A stretch of DNA of 64,000 nt from Sporocytophaga myxococcoides (lineage in GTDB: Bacteria; Bacteroidota; Bacteroidia; Cytophagales; Cytophagaceae). The stretch spans positions 62,001-126,000 of the forward strand of contig NZ_BBLT01000003.1 of the NCBI RefSeq assembly GCF_000775915.1. The letters are read 5' to 3'. Shown here piece after piece: positions 7,659-17,444 of the stretch (position 1 is the stretch's first letter; each line of letters opens with the position of its first letter). The position numbers were made by a program, and so were the translations under genes. The notes under the pieces were generated by a model. It searched no databases. It was not told the DNA's origin and was given only the letters and a program-made list of their open reading frames with translations.

Positions 7659-8273
7659 ATGGAAAATGAAGAACCAGAATTCTGGGAAGCCAACTTTATT
7701 GAAAAGAAGGAAATGTGGGGTTTTGAACCTTCAAATGCTGCTATATTAACTATAGATTTTTTTGTTAAAAAATCTATAAAGAACATCCTCATTCCAGGTA
7801 TTGGATATGGAAGAAATGCAAAGATATTCAGGGAAAACGGAATAACTGTAACAGGGATTGAAATATCAGAAACAGCGATAGCGATGGCAGAAAAGCATTA
7901 CGGAAAAGATATGAAAATCTTTCATGGCTCTGTGGCAGATATGCCTTTTGATAATAAACAATATGATGGAATCTTTTGCTACGCTTTAATACATCTCCTG
8001 AATTGCGATGAAAGAGAGAAATTAATTTCTGACTGCTATAATCAACTGGCTGATAATGGCTACATGGTTTTTACAGCCATTTCAAAAGAAGCATCAACTT
8101 ACGGTACCGGCAAATTGATCGGCAAGGATAGGTATGAAATGTTTGGTGGAGTTAAAATGTATTTTTATGATAGAGAATCCATTACCACAGAATTTAGCAA
8201 AGCCGGCCTGTTTGAAATCTCAGAAATTAATGAGAATTACCCTTTCTATTTAATTAAATGCAGAAAAAGCTGA
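7659..8273 (+). CDS. Class I SAM-dependent methyltransferase (TehB/TPMT-like)
   Basis: The product has 204 residues from ATG 7659. The N-terminal EFWEANFIEKKEMWGFEPS resembles the lid of the thiopurine/tellurite methyltransferase group. Motif I is ILIPGIGYGRNAKIF, the acidic end of strand 2 is VTGIEIS, motif II is GSVADMPFDNKQYDGIFCYALIHLL, and the post-core strand reads GYMVFTAIS. These define a Rossmann-type methyltransferase; the substrate cannot be read. The frame is open back to 7605, but those 18 residues do not look like family sequence. It ends before a shared bidirectional terminator. Confidence 0.85.
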   Translation: MENEEPEFWEANFIEKKEMWGFEPSNAAILTIDFFVKKSIKNILIPGIGYGRNAKIFRENGITVTGIEISETAIAMAEKHYGKDMKIFHGSVADMPFDNKQYDGIFCYALIHLLNCDEREKLISDCYNQLADNGYMVFTAISKEASTYGTGKLIGKDRYEMFGGVKMYFYDRESITTEFSKAGLFEISEINENYPFYLIKCRKS

Positions 8274-8305
8274 AGTCTTAAATTATATAATCATACCAAT
8301 AAAAA

Positions 8306-8340
8306 AGGCTAACCAGATTTATTTTGGTCAGCCTCTTTTA
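8306..8340. terminator. Bidirectional terminator between methyltransferase and lipoprotein genes
   Basis: AGGCTAACCA (8306-8315) pairs with TGGTCAGCCT (8325-8334) with one mismatch, with As before and Ts after. It can serve the + strand gene ending at 8273 and the - strand gene ending at 8404. Confidence 0.75.
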
Positions 8341-8403
8341 ACTTTTAACTTTAAGCTTTGTGCTTTCAGCTTATAATATTTATAACTTACAACTTAATAC
8401 TTA

Positions 8404-8784
8404 TCACTTCTTAGGTACAAGTGTCACTGCTCTAAGCATACCATGCTCTTCACCTTCGAATGTAAGTTTCTCTTCACTGATATCTTTGATTTGTTTTTCA
8501 ACAGTTTTTCCTCCTTCGTTATAATGAAGAGTAATGGTATTGTCATTAATTTCCCAGGTACCATCCTGAGTTTGTCCAGCTTCTGTATATTCAAATTTGC
8601 CGTCATTGGTAAATGAATAGTAGACACCACCGATCGCATCGGGAGAAACTGTTGTTCCGCCAAGTACCAGTTCTGTTGCCTTCCAGTCTTTGGCAATCAT
8701 TTCCTTTTTTTCTTTAGCACATGCCGTTACAAGTATGGTAAGTACGATCAGAGCAGCGAATCTTTTTAAAAGCGTGGTTTTCAT
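8404..8784 (-). CDS. Lipocalin-like lipoprotein
   Basis: The product has 126 residues. An SPII signal peptide (LIVLTILVTAC) places the lipidated Cys at about residue 22. The rest resembles the lipocalin-like domain common in Bacteroidota lipoproteins: short strands such as DWKATELVLGGTTV, YYSFTNDGKFEYTEAGQTQDGTWEINDNTITL and KLTFEGEEHG. This fold family often follows a 'DG.W....D.ITL' pattern, as here. The ligand is unknown and the role is probably structural or binding in the periplasm or outer membrane. It stands alone between a divergent permease gene and a convergent methyltransferase. Confidence 0.75.
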   Translation of the reverse strand: MKTTLLKRFAALIVLTILVTACAKEKKEMIAKDWKATELVLGGTTVSPDAIGGVYYSFTNDGKFEYTEAGQTQDGTWEINDNTITLHYNEGGKTVEKQIKDISEEKLTFEGEEHGMLRAVTLVPKK

Positions 8785-8857
8785 GATGATTTTTTAGACA
8801 ATAAGATGTTAATTTGCAGATCAATAAAAATTCTGTTAAAACTACAGAAATTTTGTG

Positions 8858-8865
8858 CAAATGTA
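8858..8865 (-). promoter_or_regulatory. Possible -7 element for the lipocalin-like lipoprotein
   Basis: Read on the minus strand this is TACATTTG (TAnnTTTG), 73 bp upstream of the start at 8784. No -33 TTG is found at the right distance. Confidence 0.25.
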
Positions 8866-8978
8866 ATAAAGCTTTTTAAACAGGAAAAGCTATTGGTGTA
8901 TTCTGCCTGCGAGATTACAACTAATCTTTTCTATGCCAGATTGCTTTATGGTGTTTTACTATAACTTTTCAATATCCG

Positions 8979-10088
8979 ATGGAAGTTCGTTTTCCTGTAT
9001 ACTTCAAGTTTACGACAATTCTTCTGGGGCTTATACTTTTGGTATATGTCCTTATAGAGTCACAAAATATTTTAGTTTTGATGGCATTGGCAGGACTCAT
9101 TTCTCTTTTATTGCTTCCTTTGGTTCGAAAGCTTGAACGGATAATGTCTCCTACCCCAGCAATACTAATAAGTCTCATTTTGATAATTTTAGTCCTTGGC
9201 CTCGTTGGGATCTTTGTTTATTCCCAGTTGGTTGATTTGATGGAATCTCTTCCAGATATTACTCAGAGGCTAACCAAAATTTTAGAGCAATGGAATCCAT
9301 TCTTTGAAAAATACCTTGGAGTAAAAAGGGGACAAACCATAACTTATTTAAAAGAAGAGCTGATTAATTTACTTCATCAAAGTACAGCTATATTTTCAAC
9401 AACCCTTTCTGTTACCACAGGCATATTTACCGCAGTGGGCCTTGTTCCTGTTTTTATATTTTTCATGCTGTACTACAGATCTTTTTTCAAGCAATTCCTG
9501 CTCCTGTTATTTGACGTAGAAAGTCATGCAGATGTAATTAAGACAATCGAAAAAGTGGAAAGGGTAGCTCAATCATATCTTTCCGGATTACTTATTGTCA
9601 TTTCGATAATATCAATTCTCAATATTATAGGACTCTATATAGTCGGTGTAGAATATGCAATATTTTTCGGACTATTTGCCGGTATGCTGAATATAATTCC
9701 ATATATCGGAGTATTTCTTGGGTCAACTCTTCCTATTGTATATACCGCACTTAAAGGTGGCTCATTGATCCAGTGCATAGGTGCAGGAGCTGCCTTATGG
9801 GTTGTTCAATTACTTGAATCAAATTTTATTACACCAAATATCGTAGGAGGTAAAGTAAGCCTGAACCCGTTTGCTTCTATACTTGCATTATTAATAGGTG
9901 GTGCCATTTGGGGCCCCTTAGGAATGATTCTCTTTGTACCTTTTACTGCTATTCTTAAGGTTATTTTTGATGCCATTGATCCGCTTAAGCCTTATGGGTT
10001 TATCCTTGGCGAGCCTCCAAATACCAGGGAAGAAGACAAAGAACCATTTTTTAAAAGATTTTGGCCATTTAAAAAGAAGAAGGATTAG
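8979..10088 (+). CDS. AI-2E / PerM-family transporter
   Basis: The product has 369 residues with about eight hydrophobic segments in the pattern of the AI-2E transporter family: two to three N-terminal helices (FTTILLGLILLVYVLI, LVLMALAGLISLLLLPLV), a polar loop (about 85-140), then a long C-terminal membrane block containing the family signature NIIPYIGVFLGSTLPIVYTAL and SNFITPNIVGGKVSLNP. The family includes the autoinducer-2 exporter TqsA and Na+/H+ antiporter-like members, so the substrate is open. The C-terminal tail is basic (FKRFWPFKKKKD). It is monocistronic by spacing; the next 305 bp hold no gene. Confidence 0.9.
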   Translation: MEVRFPVYFKFTTILLGLILLVYVLIESQNILVLMALAGLISLLLLPLVRKLERIMSPTPAILISLILIILVLGLVGIFVYSQLVDLMESLPDITQRLTKILEQWNPFFEKYLGVKRGQTITYLKEELINLLHQSTAIFSTTLSVTTGIFTAVGLVPVFIFFMLYYRSFFKQFLLLLFDVESHADVIKTIEKVERVAQSYLSGLLIVISIISILNIIGLYIVGVEYAIFFGLFAGMLNIIPYIGVFLGSTLPIVYTALKGGSLIQCIGAGAALWVVQLLESNFITPNIVGGKVSLNPFASILALLIGGAIWGPLGMILFVPFTAILKVIFDAIDPLKPYGFILGEPPNTREEDKEPFFKRFWPFKKKKD

Positions 10089-10393
10089 ATTATAAGTTCC
10101 TTGCTCATCCAAAGTAAATGGGGCCTCATGCTACATTCCCTGCTGAATGAATCTTCATTGAAAATGCTACTCATGGCTAAGTGAGAAGATTACTTAACTA
10201 AAAGAAAGTATTAAGGTCAGTGGATTAATTATAATTTTTCTTTAAAAGTTTACACAAGATTTTTTTTTGCTAGAATAGCACATATAACTTACTGTATATC
10301 AGTGTAAGCAATTGAGATGCTTAACAATTTTTAATTCTTTATAGTTCTTCAAATACAGCTTCTCTCAGAGTTTGAATCTAAAAGCCTTTACTT
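10089..10393. other. Intergenic region without a recognisable gene
   Basis: About 305 bp of AT-rich spacer. I see no ORF with coding character, no strong terminator and no clear TAnnTTTG element. Confidence 0.5.
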
Positions 10394-11887
10394 ATGAGAA
10401 GAATCCTACAACAACAAAAAGACTTTGTCTTTTTATATTTTATTATTTCGGTTATGTGTCTTTCCTGCAGTTTGGCAGAGCGGGAGTCAGAAGAAAGGTG
10501 TAAGGGAAACATAAGAGTAGCAAAAGAAGATCACTCGGATAAACAATTTCAACACCTTATAAAGTTTGTCAACAACAATACTTCCAATTCATCTAATGAC
10601 CTTCACAAAATTCGTCAGAGGGGCGTTCTTAAAGCCATTACAGGGCTGGGAAGAACAAGTTATCATGTAAATAGCAATGGTGCCCCAGGTGGATTTGAAT
10701 ATGAGATGTTACAAGCATTGACAAAACATCTTAACATTAAACTTGAAATTATAGTTGCTGAAAGTGTAGAGTCTATGTATGATATGCTTAAAAGAGGAGA
10801 AGCTGACCTTATTGCATATCATTTGGTCCCTAGTAGAGAGAGGGAGAACGACGTAAATTATACCATTCCTTATAATCACATGAGGCAGGTGATTGTGCAG
10901 AGAAAATCATCTTCTCTTCTAAAGACCCCCTCAGATCTGGCTGGTAAAACCGTTCATATCCCCAAAGGATCTTCATTTAAAACGAGATTAGAACATCTTG
11001 AAGAAGAGATAGGAGAAGACATTTATATTCAGGAAAGAACTAAGCTCTTTGAAGAGGAAGATCTGATATTGCAAGTAGCCAGAGGAAAAATTGATTATAC
11101 GGTTGCAGAGGAAAATATTGCTCGCCTTACCAGGGCTTACTATCCTAATCTTGATATTCAATTGGCAATAAGTTATCCTCAGAAAATTTCCTGGGCGGTA
11201 GGAGAGTATGCTCCCGAATTGTTAACTGAAATTAATGCATGGATGAATAAGTATGTGGAAGGAAAAAATTTTTCGAAGACATACAACAGATATTTTTGTC
11301 CGGGACAATATAGCCATGTGAAATGCGGCAGGAGCAAAGGTAGAAGTTTGTCGCAATATGATTGTCTTATAAAAAAATCAGCAAAGGAAATAGGCTGGGA
11401 TTGGCGACTTTTAGCAGCGCTGGTATATCATGAGTCAAATTTTAATCCTCTGGCAAAGTCCTGGGCAGGAGCATGTGGCTTAATGCAACTGATGCCGTCT
11501 ACAGCCGCCCTCTTCGGTCTGGAAAATCCGGAAGATCCATATGAAAATATGAAAGCTGGTATAAAATATCTTAAATGGCTGGAAAAGTACTGGAAGGAAA
11601 AAGTGCCCAACCAGGATGAACGGCTTAAGTTTGTGCTGGCTTCATATAATGCAGGTCAGGAACATGTGGCAGATGCGCAGAGACTGGCAATAAAATATGA
11701 AAAGAACCCTTTGGTGTGGGATGATAACGTAGCGTATTTCCTGCTTCAAAAAGCTCAGGTAGAGTACTACTCAGATCCGGTTGTAAAATTTGGATACTGC
11801 AGGGGCTCAGAAACATTTCACTATGTGAGCAATATTATAAGCAAGTTTCAATATTACAAGCAATTAATGCCCGACGAGATTATATAA
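10394..11887 (+). CDS. mltF: MltF-like membrane-bound lytic murein transglycosylase
   Basis: The product has 497 residues. The N-terminal signal with LSC (SVMCLSC) suggests a lipoprotein. Residues about 75-300 form a periplasmic solute-binding (SBP family 3) domain (QRGVLKAITGL, GGFEYEMLQALTKHL, RGEADLIAYHLVPSRER). Residues about 320-450 form an SLT lysozyme-like domain with catalytic Glu347 in YHESNFNP and the conserved GLMQLMPSTA and SYNAGQEHV motifs. This two-domain order is that of MltF, which cleaves peptidoglycan and forms 1,6-anhydro-MurNAc ends. The Cys-rich PGQYSHVKCGRS linker joins the domains. A DUF2231 gene follows after 17 bp, probably co-transcribed. Confidence 0.9.
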   Translation: MRRILQQQKDFVFLYFIISVMCLSCSLAERESEERCKGNIRVAKEDHSDKQFQHLIKFVNNNTSNSSNDLHKIRQRGVLKAITGLGRTSYHVNSNGAPGGFEYEMLQALTKHLNIKLEIIVAESVESMYDMLKRGEADLIAYHLVPSRERENDVNYTIPYNHMRQVIVQRKSSSLLKTPSDLAGKTVHIPKGSSFKTRLEHLEEEIGEDIYIQERTKLFEEEDLILQVARGKIDYTVAEENIARLTRAYYPNLDIQLAISYPQKISWAVGEYAPELLTEINAWMNKYVEGKNFSKTYNRYFCPGQYSHVKCGRSKGRSLSQYDCLIKKSAKEIGWDWRLLAALVYHESNFNPLAKSWAGACGLMQLMPSTAALFGLENPEDPYENMKAGIKYLKWLEKYWKEKVPNQDERLKFVLASYNAGQEHVADAQRLAIKYEKNPLVWDDNVAYFLLQKAQVEYYSDPVVKFGYCRGSETFHYVSNIISKFQYYKQLMPDEII

Positions 11888-11904
11888 AGTGATTTTTATA
11901 AAGT

Positions 11905-12387
11905 ATGGAACATGTTCATCCATTTGTAGTTCATTTTCCCTTGGCATTGCTCATTACAGCAAGCTTTATGGGTTTGGTTGGTATATTTTACAGAAGAGGT
12001 TTATTTAAAGAGATAGTTTTATGGCAATGTGTTGTTTCTTTGTTCTTTCTTTTTCTTGCTATTATAAGTGGTTATAGTGATGAAGAAAGAATCATAAGGT
12101 CATTGCCGGTAGATGAGCTGATGGCTGTTCATAAGAAAAATTCTTATATTATTACTGTCTTATTTCTTATTCTTACTTCTTGGCTGGTATTAAGAAAGAG
12201 GGCAATGAAAACCGTTGAATATGCATCATGGGTTGTCTTTCTCACTATCGGAGGTGTTTCAGTTATTTATCAAGGCGTACTTGGTAGTAAACTTGTCTAT
12301 CGTGAGGGAGTTGGAGTAAAGCCTGTAGAATTAGCAAAATCAAAAGCTGCTGAGAAGTTGAAACAGGAAGCAAATATCAATTATTGA
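11905..12387 (+). CDS. DUF2231-family membrane protein
   Basis: The product has 160 residues. It starts with the DUF2231 signature HPFVVHFPLALLITA, where the His residues could bind heme or metal, and has four hydrophobic helices (LALLITASFMGLVGIFY, VVSLFFLFLAIISGY, IITVLFLILTSWLVL, WVVFLTIGGVSVIYQGVLG). The loop sequence SGYSDEE replaces the usual SG-D/E motif. The family is of unknown function and is often found near cytochromes. The C-terminus is basic and cytoplasmic. The close spacing to the transglycosylase gene suggests one transcript, but a functional link is not evident. Confidence 0.8.
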   Translation: MEHVHPFVVHFPLALLITASFMGLVGIFYRRGLFKEIVLWQCVVSLFFLFLAIISGYSDEERIIRSLPVDELMAVHKKNSYIITVLFLILTSWLVLRKRAMKTVEYASWVVFLTIGGVSVIYQGVLGSKLVYREGVGVKPVELAKSKAAEKLKQEANINY

Positions 12388-12527
12388 AAGCTGTGATAGC
12401 ACAATTGTAATATTTAGAGAAACCAGGCATGTCGTATGACTGGAATTCTAGAAATGAATTATATGACATTTCCACGCTCCTGATGTCTTTAGATGAAGGA
12501 TTTAGGAAAGGGTCTTTTTAAGATTCA

Positions 12528-12581
12528 ATGAAACAACTGAGCTGTTTTTATTATCAAACAAGAATGAAATTCCCGGGTTAG
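12528..12581 (+). CDS. Possible 17-codon upstream ORF (leader peptide)
   Basis: ATG at 12528 opens a 17-codon frame (MKQLSCFYYQTRMKFPG) ending at TAG 12579-12581, 20 bp before the hybrid kinase start. Its last codons form the 5' arm of the hairpin at 12567-12601, so translating it would compete with hairpin formation. This is speculative; short AT-rich ORFs are common by chance. Confidence 0.2.
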   Translation: MKQLSCFYYQTRMKFPG

Positions 12582-12601
12582 CAATAATCAGGGAATTTTT
12601 T
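12567..12601 (+). promoter_or_regulatory. Terminator-like hairpin touching the kinase start codon
   Basis: AAATTCCC (12567-12574) pairs perfectly with GGGAATTT (12591-12598). The stem runs into a T tract (12595-12601) and the ATG begins at 12602. The structure resembles an intrinsic terminator or an initiation-blocking stem in the leader of the four-gene signalling operon. There is no purine-rich ribosome binding site between the stem and the ATG. Confidence 0.5.
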
Positions 12602-15600
12602 ATGAAAATACTAAACAGCTTGAGTATAAGAAATAAACTCCTTTTGCTCATTGGAGTACTACTCATTCCTCTGCTATACTTTAGTGCAATCAACCTCATC
12701 AACCAGTTAAGTGATCATAAAAGGTTAACATCAGTTTTTGATAAAATCAAAAAGACAGAGCTTACATCTAGTCTTATAAATACTATTCAGAGTGAAAGAA
12801 TACTTAGCCAGGCATACCTGAGTAGCCAGGGAAAGCAATTTGAAAGGGAGCTTATAATGGCCAGAAAGGGAACGGATAAGGAAATAATAATTTTTAAAAG
12901 GTTTTTAAATGAATCAGATGAAGAGATTTCTCATGGCTTTTACCTTACGGAGAGGCTTGATGAATACAGGAGTGAAATTGATCATCTCAAAGTAGATTCT
13001 TTATCCAGCAAAATCCTGTATAGTGATATCATTTACCATTTGCTTGATGACATTGAACATACAGCTTTTACAATCAAAGAACCTGAACTCCAAAACGAAG
13101 CCTATGCATTTCTTTACCTTCTCAATGCAAAAGAATCTTTAGGTCAATTAAGGACAATCGTGATGAGAGGAGTCACGACTGGAATTTTTTCTGTTAAAGA
13201 CTATGGAACTTTCTGTATACGCAAGGCTTCATATGAAAGAGATATTCAGAATTTCCTGACTGAATCTTCCACAAATGTATATAATTATTATTCTAAGGTT
13301 GTCAAAGACAAGGCTTTTAAAGAGGTATGGAGTACAATGGCGCTGATATATGATAGAGCCTCAATTGAAGATGCCATAGATTCTCCCGAAACATGGTTTG
13401 AGAAAACAACAATTTGCATGGACAAGTTGAATAATGTTGCCATGTATGACATTAACCTTCTCAAAAAGGAGATGGAAGACCTTCTTCTTACAGGGCGCAG
13501 GAAAATGCTTGTCTTTACTGGTTCTGTCTCACTGTTGGTTTTGATATCTGTATTCCTTGCAATATATTTTATCAGAAATATTTCAATGTCGGTTATAAAG
13601 TTAAAAGATGCTTCTGAACAGATCTCTAATGGTGATACCAATGTTGTGCTTAAGATAAAATCCAATGATGAGATCGGAGCGCTTGCCAAATCTTTTACAT
13701 TAATGAGTGAGACTATGAAGCGTCAGGCCAATATCGCTTCGGAAATCGGCAAGGGAAATTACGATGTTAATATCGAGGTAAAGAGTGAACATGATCTTCT
13801 CGGCAACTCCTTAAAAAAAATGAACAACAACCTCCGGAATTTCTCCAAAAGAGAAAAAAGGAGGACTTGGGAACTAGACTTTGACAGGGAGCTTAATGAC
13901 TTTATGCGCGGTCAGAGAAGCATTGATTTATTACTCAAAAAAATAATCGGTTTTATCTCTGAAAAATTAAACCTGCAAATAGGTCTCATATATTTATTGT
14001 CTGATACAGGGATACTGAACGTAAAGGCTACCTGGGGGGTCGATATTGAAAAAATCAGAGATAAAGAATTCACTTTAGAGGAGTCCAGACCCGGTCTTGC
14101 ACTGAAGTATGAAAGGGTGATAAAGTTGAGAGATGTTCCGGAATCTTATTTTAAGATCTATTCAGGGGTAATAAATGGGATACCATCCAACATTATGTGG
14201 GTGCCATTGGTGTTTGAAGAGTTTAAAATCGGAGTTTTTGAACTTGCCTCCAATAAAGAAATACCAAAGGAGGACATAGAATTTTTTATGGCAGAATGCG
14301 GAAAGATTTCAATGGTTCTTCTGAGCCTTAGAGCAGTAGAGCGAACAAACCAGTTACTTTCAGAATCACAGAGCCAGGCAGAAATATTATCTGTTCAGCA
14401 AGAAACACTAAAGGAGGTTTATGAGGAGTTACTTTTGCAGAAAAATAAGCTGCAGGCATCTGAAGAAGAACTAAAATCCAGTCAGGAGGAGCTTCAGGAA
14501 AAAAATTTGGAGCTCGAAGAAAAGGCAAGTCAATTAGAAGAACAGTATGAGGAGTTAAGAATAAAAAACATTCAGCTGGAAGAGGCCAGAAAATCTATTG
14601 AAAATAATCTGCTTCAACTAGAGGTTACTTCCCGATACAAATCAGAGTTTCTGGCTAATATGTCTCATGAATTAAGAACCCCTCTAAACAGTATTTTGAT
14701 TCTTTCCAAGTTGTTATTAGATAGCAAGGATGGTATTCCGGATAACCATAAAGAGTATGTTAAAATAATAAATCAGTCTGGAGCAGATCTTTTAAGACTT
14801 ATAAATGATGTACTTGATCTTTCAAAAATTGAATCTGGAAAGATTAACACAGAATTGGATTTTACCTCTTTGGATGATTTGTTGATGAAAGAGCAATTCA
14901 GGCATGTTGCAAAAGAAAGAAATATTGAATTTACAACATTTGTAAAACCTGAATTGCCAGATAAAATTTATACTGATAAATTCAGAGTTCAGCAAATTCT
15001 AAAAAACCTTCTTTCCAATGCTTTTAAATTCACACCATCCGGAGGTAAAGTTTCTATAAACATTTACTATGCTGATGATCAGGTAATATTTCAGAGCGAT
15101 AGTTTAAAATCATCAAATAAGGTAATAGCATTTTCAGTAGCAGATAGCGGCATTGGCATTTCTGAAAAAAAGCAAAAACTTATATTTGATGCTTTCCAGC
15201 AGGAAGACTCTTCAACCACAAGAAAATTCGGAGGTACAGGGCTTGGGCTCTCCATCAGTAAAGAGCTGGCAAATTTGTTAGGCGGGGAAATTCATCTTGA
15301 AAGTGAAAAAGGTAAGGGAAGTATTTTTACCCTGTATCTTCCAGAGACGTCAGAAGAACAGGGACTTTCTAAAAGCGATGGTTCTGAAATATTTCAGAAT
15401 GAAAATCCGATAAAGGAAGATCAGGAAAATAATGACAAACAACGCAATGAATCGGTTTTACTGATTATTGAAGATGATGTCAGTTTTTCAAATGTCATAT
15501 CAAATATTGCCCAAACCAAGGGATACAAAACCTTTGTTGCGCATACAGGCTATGAAGCTATCGAAAAAGCTTTTGAGGAGATTCCCGGTGCAATAATACT

Positions 15601-16627
15601 AGACATAGGCTTGCCTGATATAAGTGGATGGGAAGTACTTGAAAAGATCCGAAGTCATGATATTCTAAAAGATGTACCTGTTCATATTCTCTCAGGAGAA
15701 AAAGATGCAGGTCTTGTTAAAAACTTTCCCAATGTGTGGTTTAAACAAAAGCCTGTTGGTAAAGATGTTCTTGAAAGGACTTTTTTTGAAATAGAAAGAT
15801 ACAACAGCAAAGCTCTTAAGCATATTCTTATTATAGATAACGGGAGTGATCCGGAAGAAAAAATCAGGAATTTTATTAAGCTGGATTCTGTAAAGATAGT
15901 AAGCAAAGCAGAACCTGAAGAGTCTGAGAAATTATTGTTGTCAAAAAAGTTTGATTGTATAATTATGCACTTCCATCTTTCAGACAATGATTTCAAGATA
16001 TTGCAAATGGTAAGAAGGGATGAAAAAAATTATAACACTCCAGTAATTATTTATACGGATAAAGACCTTTCAGAAGAAGATGAAAGGAAGATAAAAAAGT
16101 TTACGGAGTCAATAATTATCAAAGCACCTCAGTCAGGAGACAGGCTTGCTGATGAAGTAAATTTGTTTTTATATCATATAAAAGGAATCAGATCAAAGGA
16201 ATATTCAGTTAGGGGAAAGTTTATTAATTCAGACGATGCATTGAAGAACAAGAAAGTTTTGATTGCAGATGATGATATTCGAAATGTTTATGCTCTGTAT
16301 AATGTTCTTGAGTCTGAGGGCGTTAAAGTTATTTCTGCCGGTGATGGTAAAGAAGCGCTTCAGCAATTGGCTGAACATAAAGACATTGATTTGGTTCTTA
16401 TGGATATAATGATGCCCGAAATGGATGGATATGAAGCAATGCGTCGAATAAGGGAAATGAACGATTATAAGGACATTCCTATTATAGCGCTAACCGCTAA
16501 AGCTATGAAGGGAGATAAAGAGAAATGCATAAATGCCGGTGCTTCGGACTATGTGAGCAAACCAATGGATGTTGAAAGATTATTATCCCTTATGCGTGTG
16601 TGGTTGTATGAAGGCAGGAAACGGTAA
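12602..16627 (+). CDS. Hybrid sensor histidine kinase with three receiver domains
   Basis: The 1341-residue protein has TM1 (about 12-32) and a helical, nitrate-sensor-like periplasmic domain (about 40-290; [18 protein letters not shown]). TM2 is at about 303-325, followed by HAMP (to about 378) and a GAF-like domain (about 435-580). A long coiled coil (580-680) leads to HisKA with phospho-His689 ([14 protein letters not shown]) and HATPase_c (about 790-915, DSGIGIS and [11 protein letters not shown]). Three receivers follow. REC1 has Asp1001 (ILDIGLPD) and REC3 has Asp1268 ([11 protein letters not shown]). REC2 (about 1078-1195) has His1123 where the phospho-Asp should be (IIMHFHLSD) and looks like a pseudoreceiver. 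The downstream genes encode CheR, CheB and a receiver-kinase in overlapping order, so this is the membrane input of a multi-step phosphorelay. The leader carries a hairpin abutting the start. Confidence 0.92.
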   Translation: MKILNSLSIRNKLLLLIGVLLIPLLYFSAINLINQLSDHKRLTSVFDKIKKTELTSSLINTIQSERILSQAYLSSQGKQFERELIMARKGTDKEIIIFKRFLNESDEEISHGFYLTERLDEYRSEIDHLKVDSLSSKILYSDIIYHLLDDIEHTAFTIKEPELQNEAYAFLYLLNAKESLGQLRTIVMRGVTTGIFSVKDYGTFCIRKASYERDIQNFLTESSTNVYNYYSKVVKDKAFKEVWSTMALIYDRASIEDAIDSPETWFEKTTICMDKLNNVAMYDINLLKKEMEDLLLTGRRKMLVFTGSVSLLVLISVFLAIYFIRNISMSVIKLKDASEQISNGDTNVVLKIKSNDEIGALAKSFTLMSETMKRQANIASEIGKGNYDVNIEVKSEHDLLGNSLKKMNNNLRNFSKREKRRTWELDFDRELNDFMRGQRSIDLLLKKIIGFISEKLNLQIGLIYLLSDTGILNVKATWGVDIEKIRDKEFTLEESRPGLALKYERVIKLRDVPESYFKIYSGVINGIPSNIMWVPLVFEEFKIGVFELASNKEIPKEDIEFFMAECGKISMVLLSLRAVERTNQLLSESQSQAEILSVQQETLKEVYEELLLQKNKLQASEEELKSSQEELQEKNLELEEKASQLEEQYEELRIKNIQLEEARKSIENNLLQLEVTSRYKSEFLANMSHELRTPLNSILILSKLLLDSKDGIPDNHKEYVKIINQSGADLLRLINDVLDLSKIESGKINTELDFTSLDDLLMKEQFRHVAKERNIEFTTFVKPELPDKIYTDKFRVQQILKNLLSNAFKFTPSGGKVSINIYYADDQVIFQSDSLKSSNKVIAFSVADSGIGISEKKQKLIFDAFQQEDSSTTRKFGGTGLGLSISKELANLLGGEIHLESEKGKGSIFTLYLPETSEEQGLSKSDGSEIFQNENPIKEDQENNDKQRNESVLLIIEDDVSFSNVISNIAQTKGYKTFVAHTGYEAIEKAFEEIPGAIILDIGLPDISGWEVLEKIRSHDILKDVPVHILSGEKDAGLVKNFPNVWFKQKPVGKDVLERTFFEIERYNSKALKHILIIDNGSDPEEKIRNFIKLDSVKIVSKAEPEESEKLLLSKKFDCIIMHFHLSDNDFKILQMVRRDEKNYNTPVIIYTDKDLSEEDERKIKKFTESIIIKAPQSGDRLADEVNLFLYHIKGIRSKEYSVRGKFINSDDALKNKKVLIADDDIRNVYALYNVLESEGVKVISAGDGKEALQQLAEHKDIDLVLMDIMMPEMDGYEAMRRIREMNDYKDIPIIALTAKAMKGDKEKCINAGASDYVSKPMDVERLLSLMRVWLYEGRKR

Positions 16628-16628
16628 A

Positions 16629-17444
16629 ATGGTATTGGAGGATGATCAAATAGAAGATCTGTTTGTTTCGGTCAAACGGAGATATGGATATGATTTTACA
16701 GGGTATTCTGAAGCTTCAATAAAACGCCGGCTTCAAAAGTTTATAGAAACATCTGAAATACAATCAGCAGGTGCTCTTAGAAATCATTTATTGCAAGACG
16801 AAACTTTTTTCAGATTTTTTCTTGATGAGATCACCGTCAATGTAACAGAGATGTTCCGTGACCCTTTGTTTTTTGCAAGTCTTAAAAAAAACGTTTTTCC
16901 CCTGTTAAATACATATCCTTTTATAAAGATTTGGGATGCAGGCTGTGCTTCGGGAGAGGAATTATATTCTCTAGCTATTTTTCTTGATGAAGATGGACTT
17001 TATGGAAAATCAAGGATTTATGCAACAGATATAAGTCAGCGGGTATTGGATAAGGCAATGGACGGTATTTACCCTATTGACCTGATGAAAGAATATACAG
17101 GGAATTATATACATGCAGGAGGAAAGAGATCCTTTTCTGAATACTATACTGCGATGTATGGTAATGCAATTTTTCACAGCAGCCTGAAGAAAAATGTAAT
17201 GTTTTCTGCACATAATCTGGCTGTTGATGAGTCTTTCAATGAATTTAATCTGATTGTTTGCCGTAATGTACTGATATATTTTAAGCGACAGCTTCAGGAA
17301 AGAGTGATTGAATTGTTTCTTAAAAGTCTGCCGGTTTTTGGATTTCTTGCACTGGGGAATAAAGAAACACTTTCCTTTTCCAGCTTTAAAAATCATTTTG
17401 AAGAAATTGACAGGTTACAGAAAATATACAGGAGGATAAATTGA
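16629..17444 (+). CDS. cheR: CheR-type glutamate O-methyltransferase
   Basis: The product has 271 residues from ATG 16629, one base after the kinase stop. An upstream extension to 16569 is possible but lies wholly inside the kinase gene. It has the N-terminal all-helical CheR domain (YDFTGYSEASIKRRLQKFI), the linker DEITVNVTEMFRDPLFF, the SAM-binding loop IWDAGCASGEELYSLAIF, the acidic ATDISQRVLDKAMDGIYP and the NLIVCRNVLIYF motif. CheR methylates receptor glutamates using SAM. No chemoreceptor or CheW is encoded nearby, so here it probably acts on the partner kinases rather than on a chemotaxis array; similar CheR/CheB-kinase sets are known in Bacteroidota. Its TGA overlaps the cheB start. 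Confidence 0.92.
   Translation: MVLEDDQIEDLFVSVKRRYGYDFTGYSEASIKRRLQKFIETSEIQSAGALRNHLLQDETFFRFFLDEITVNVTEMFRDPLFFASLKKNVFPLLNTYPFIKIWDAGCASGEELYSLAIFLDEDGLYGKSRIYATDISQRVLDKAMDGIYPIDLMKEYTGNYIHAGGKRSFSEYYTAMYGNAIFHSSLKKNVMFSAHNLAVDESFNEFNLIVCRNVLIYFKRQLQERVIELFLKSLPVFGFLALGNKETLSFSSFKNHFEEIDRLQKIYRRIN
17430..17435 (+). promoter_or_regulatory. Strong Shine-Dalgarno (AGGAGG) deciding the cheB start
   Basis: AGGAGG is unusual in this AT-rich genome, where ribosome sites are generally weak. Spacing is 5 bases to TTG 17441 and 14 to ATG 17450, favouring the TTG. Confidence 0.6.

Noticed and set aside
8424-8696. Second minus-strand ORF overlapping the lipocalin-like lipoprotein gene
   Set aside because: It is out of frame with the lipoprotein gene and has no signal or family pattern; the lipoprotein frame has a clear SPII leader.
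10394-11887. Amino-acid ABC transporter binding protein
   Set aside because: The SBP family 3 domain is fused to an SLT transglycosylase domain with catalytic Glu347, the MltF arrangement, and no transporter genes are adjacent.
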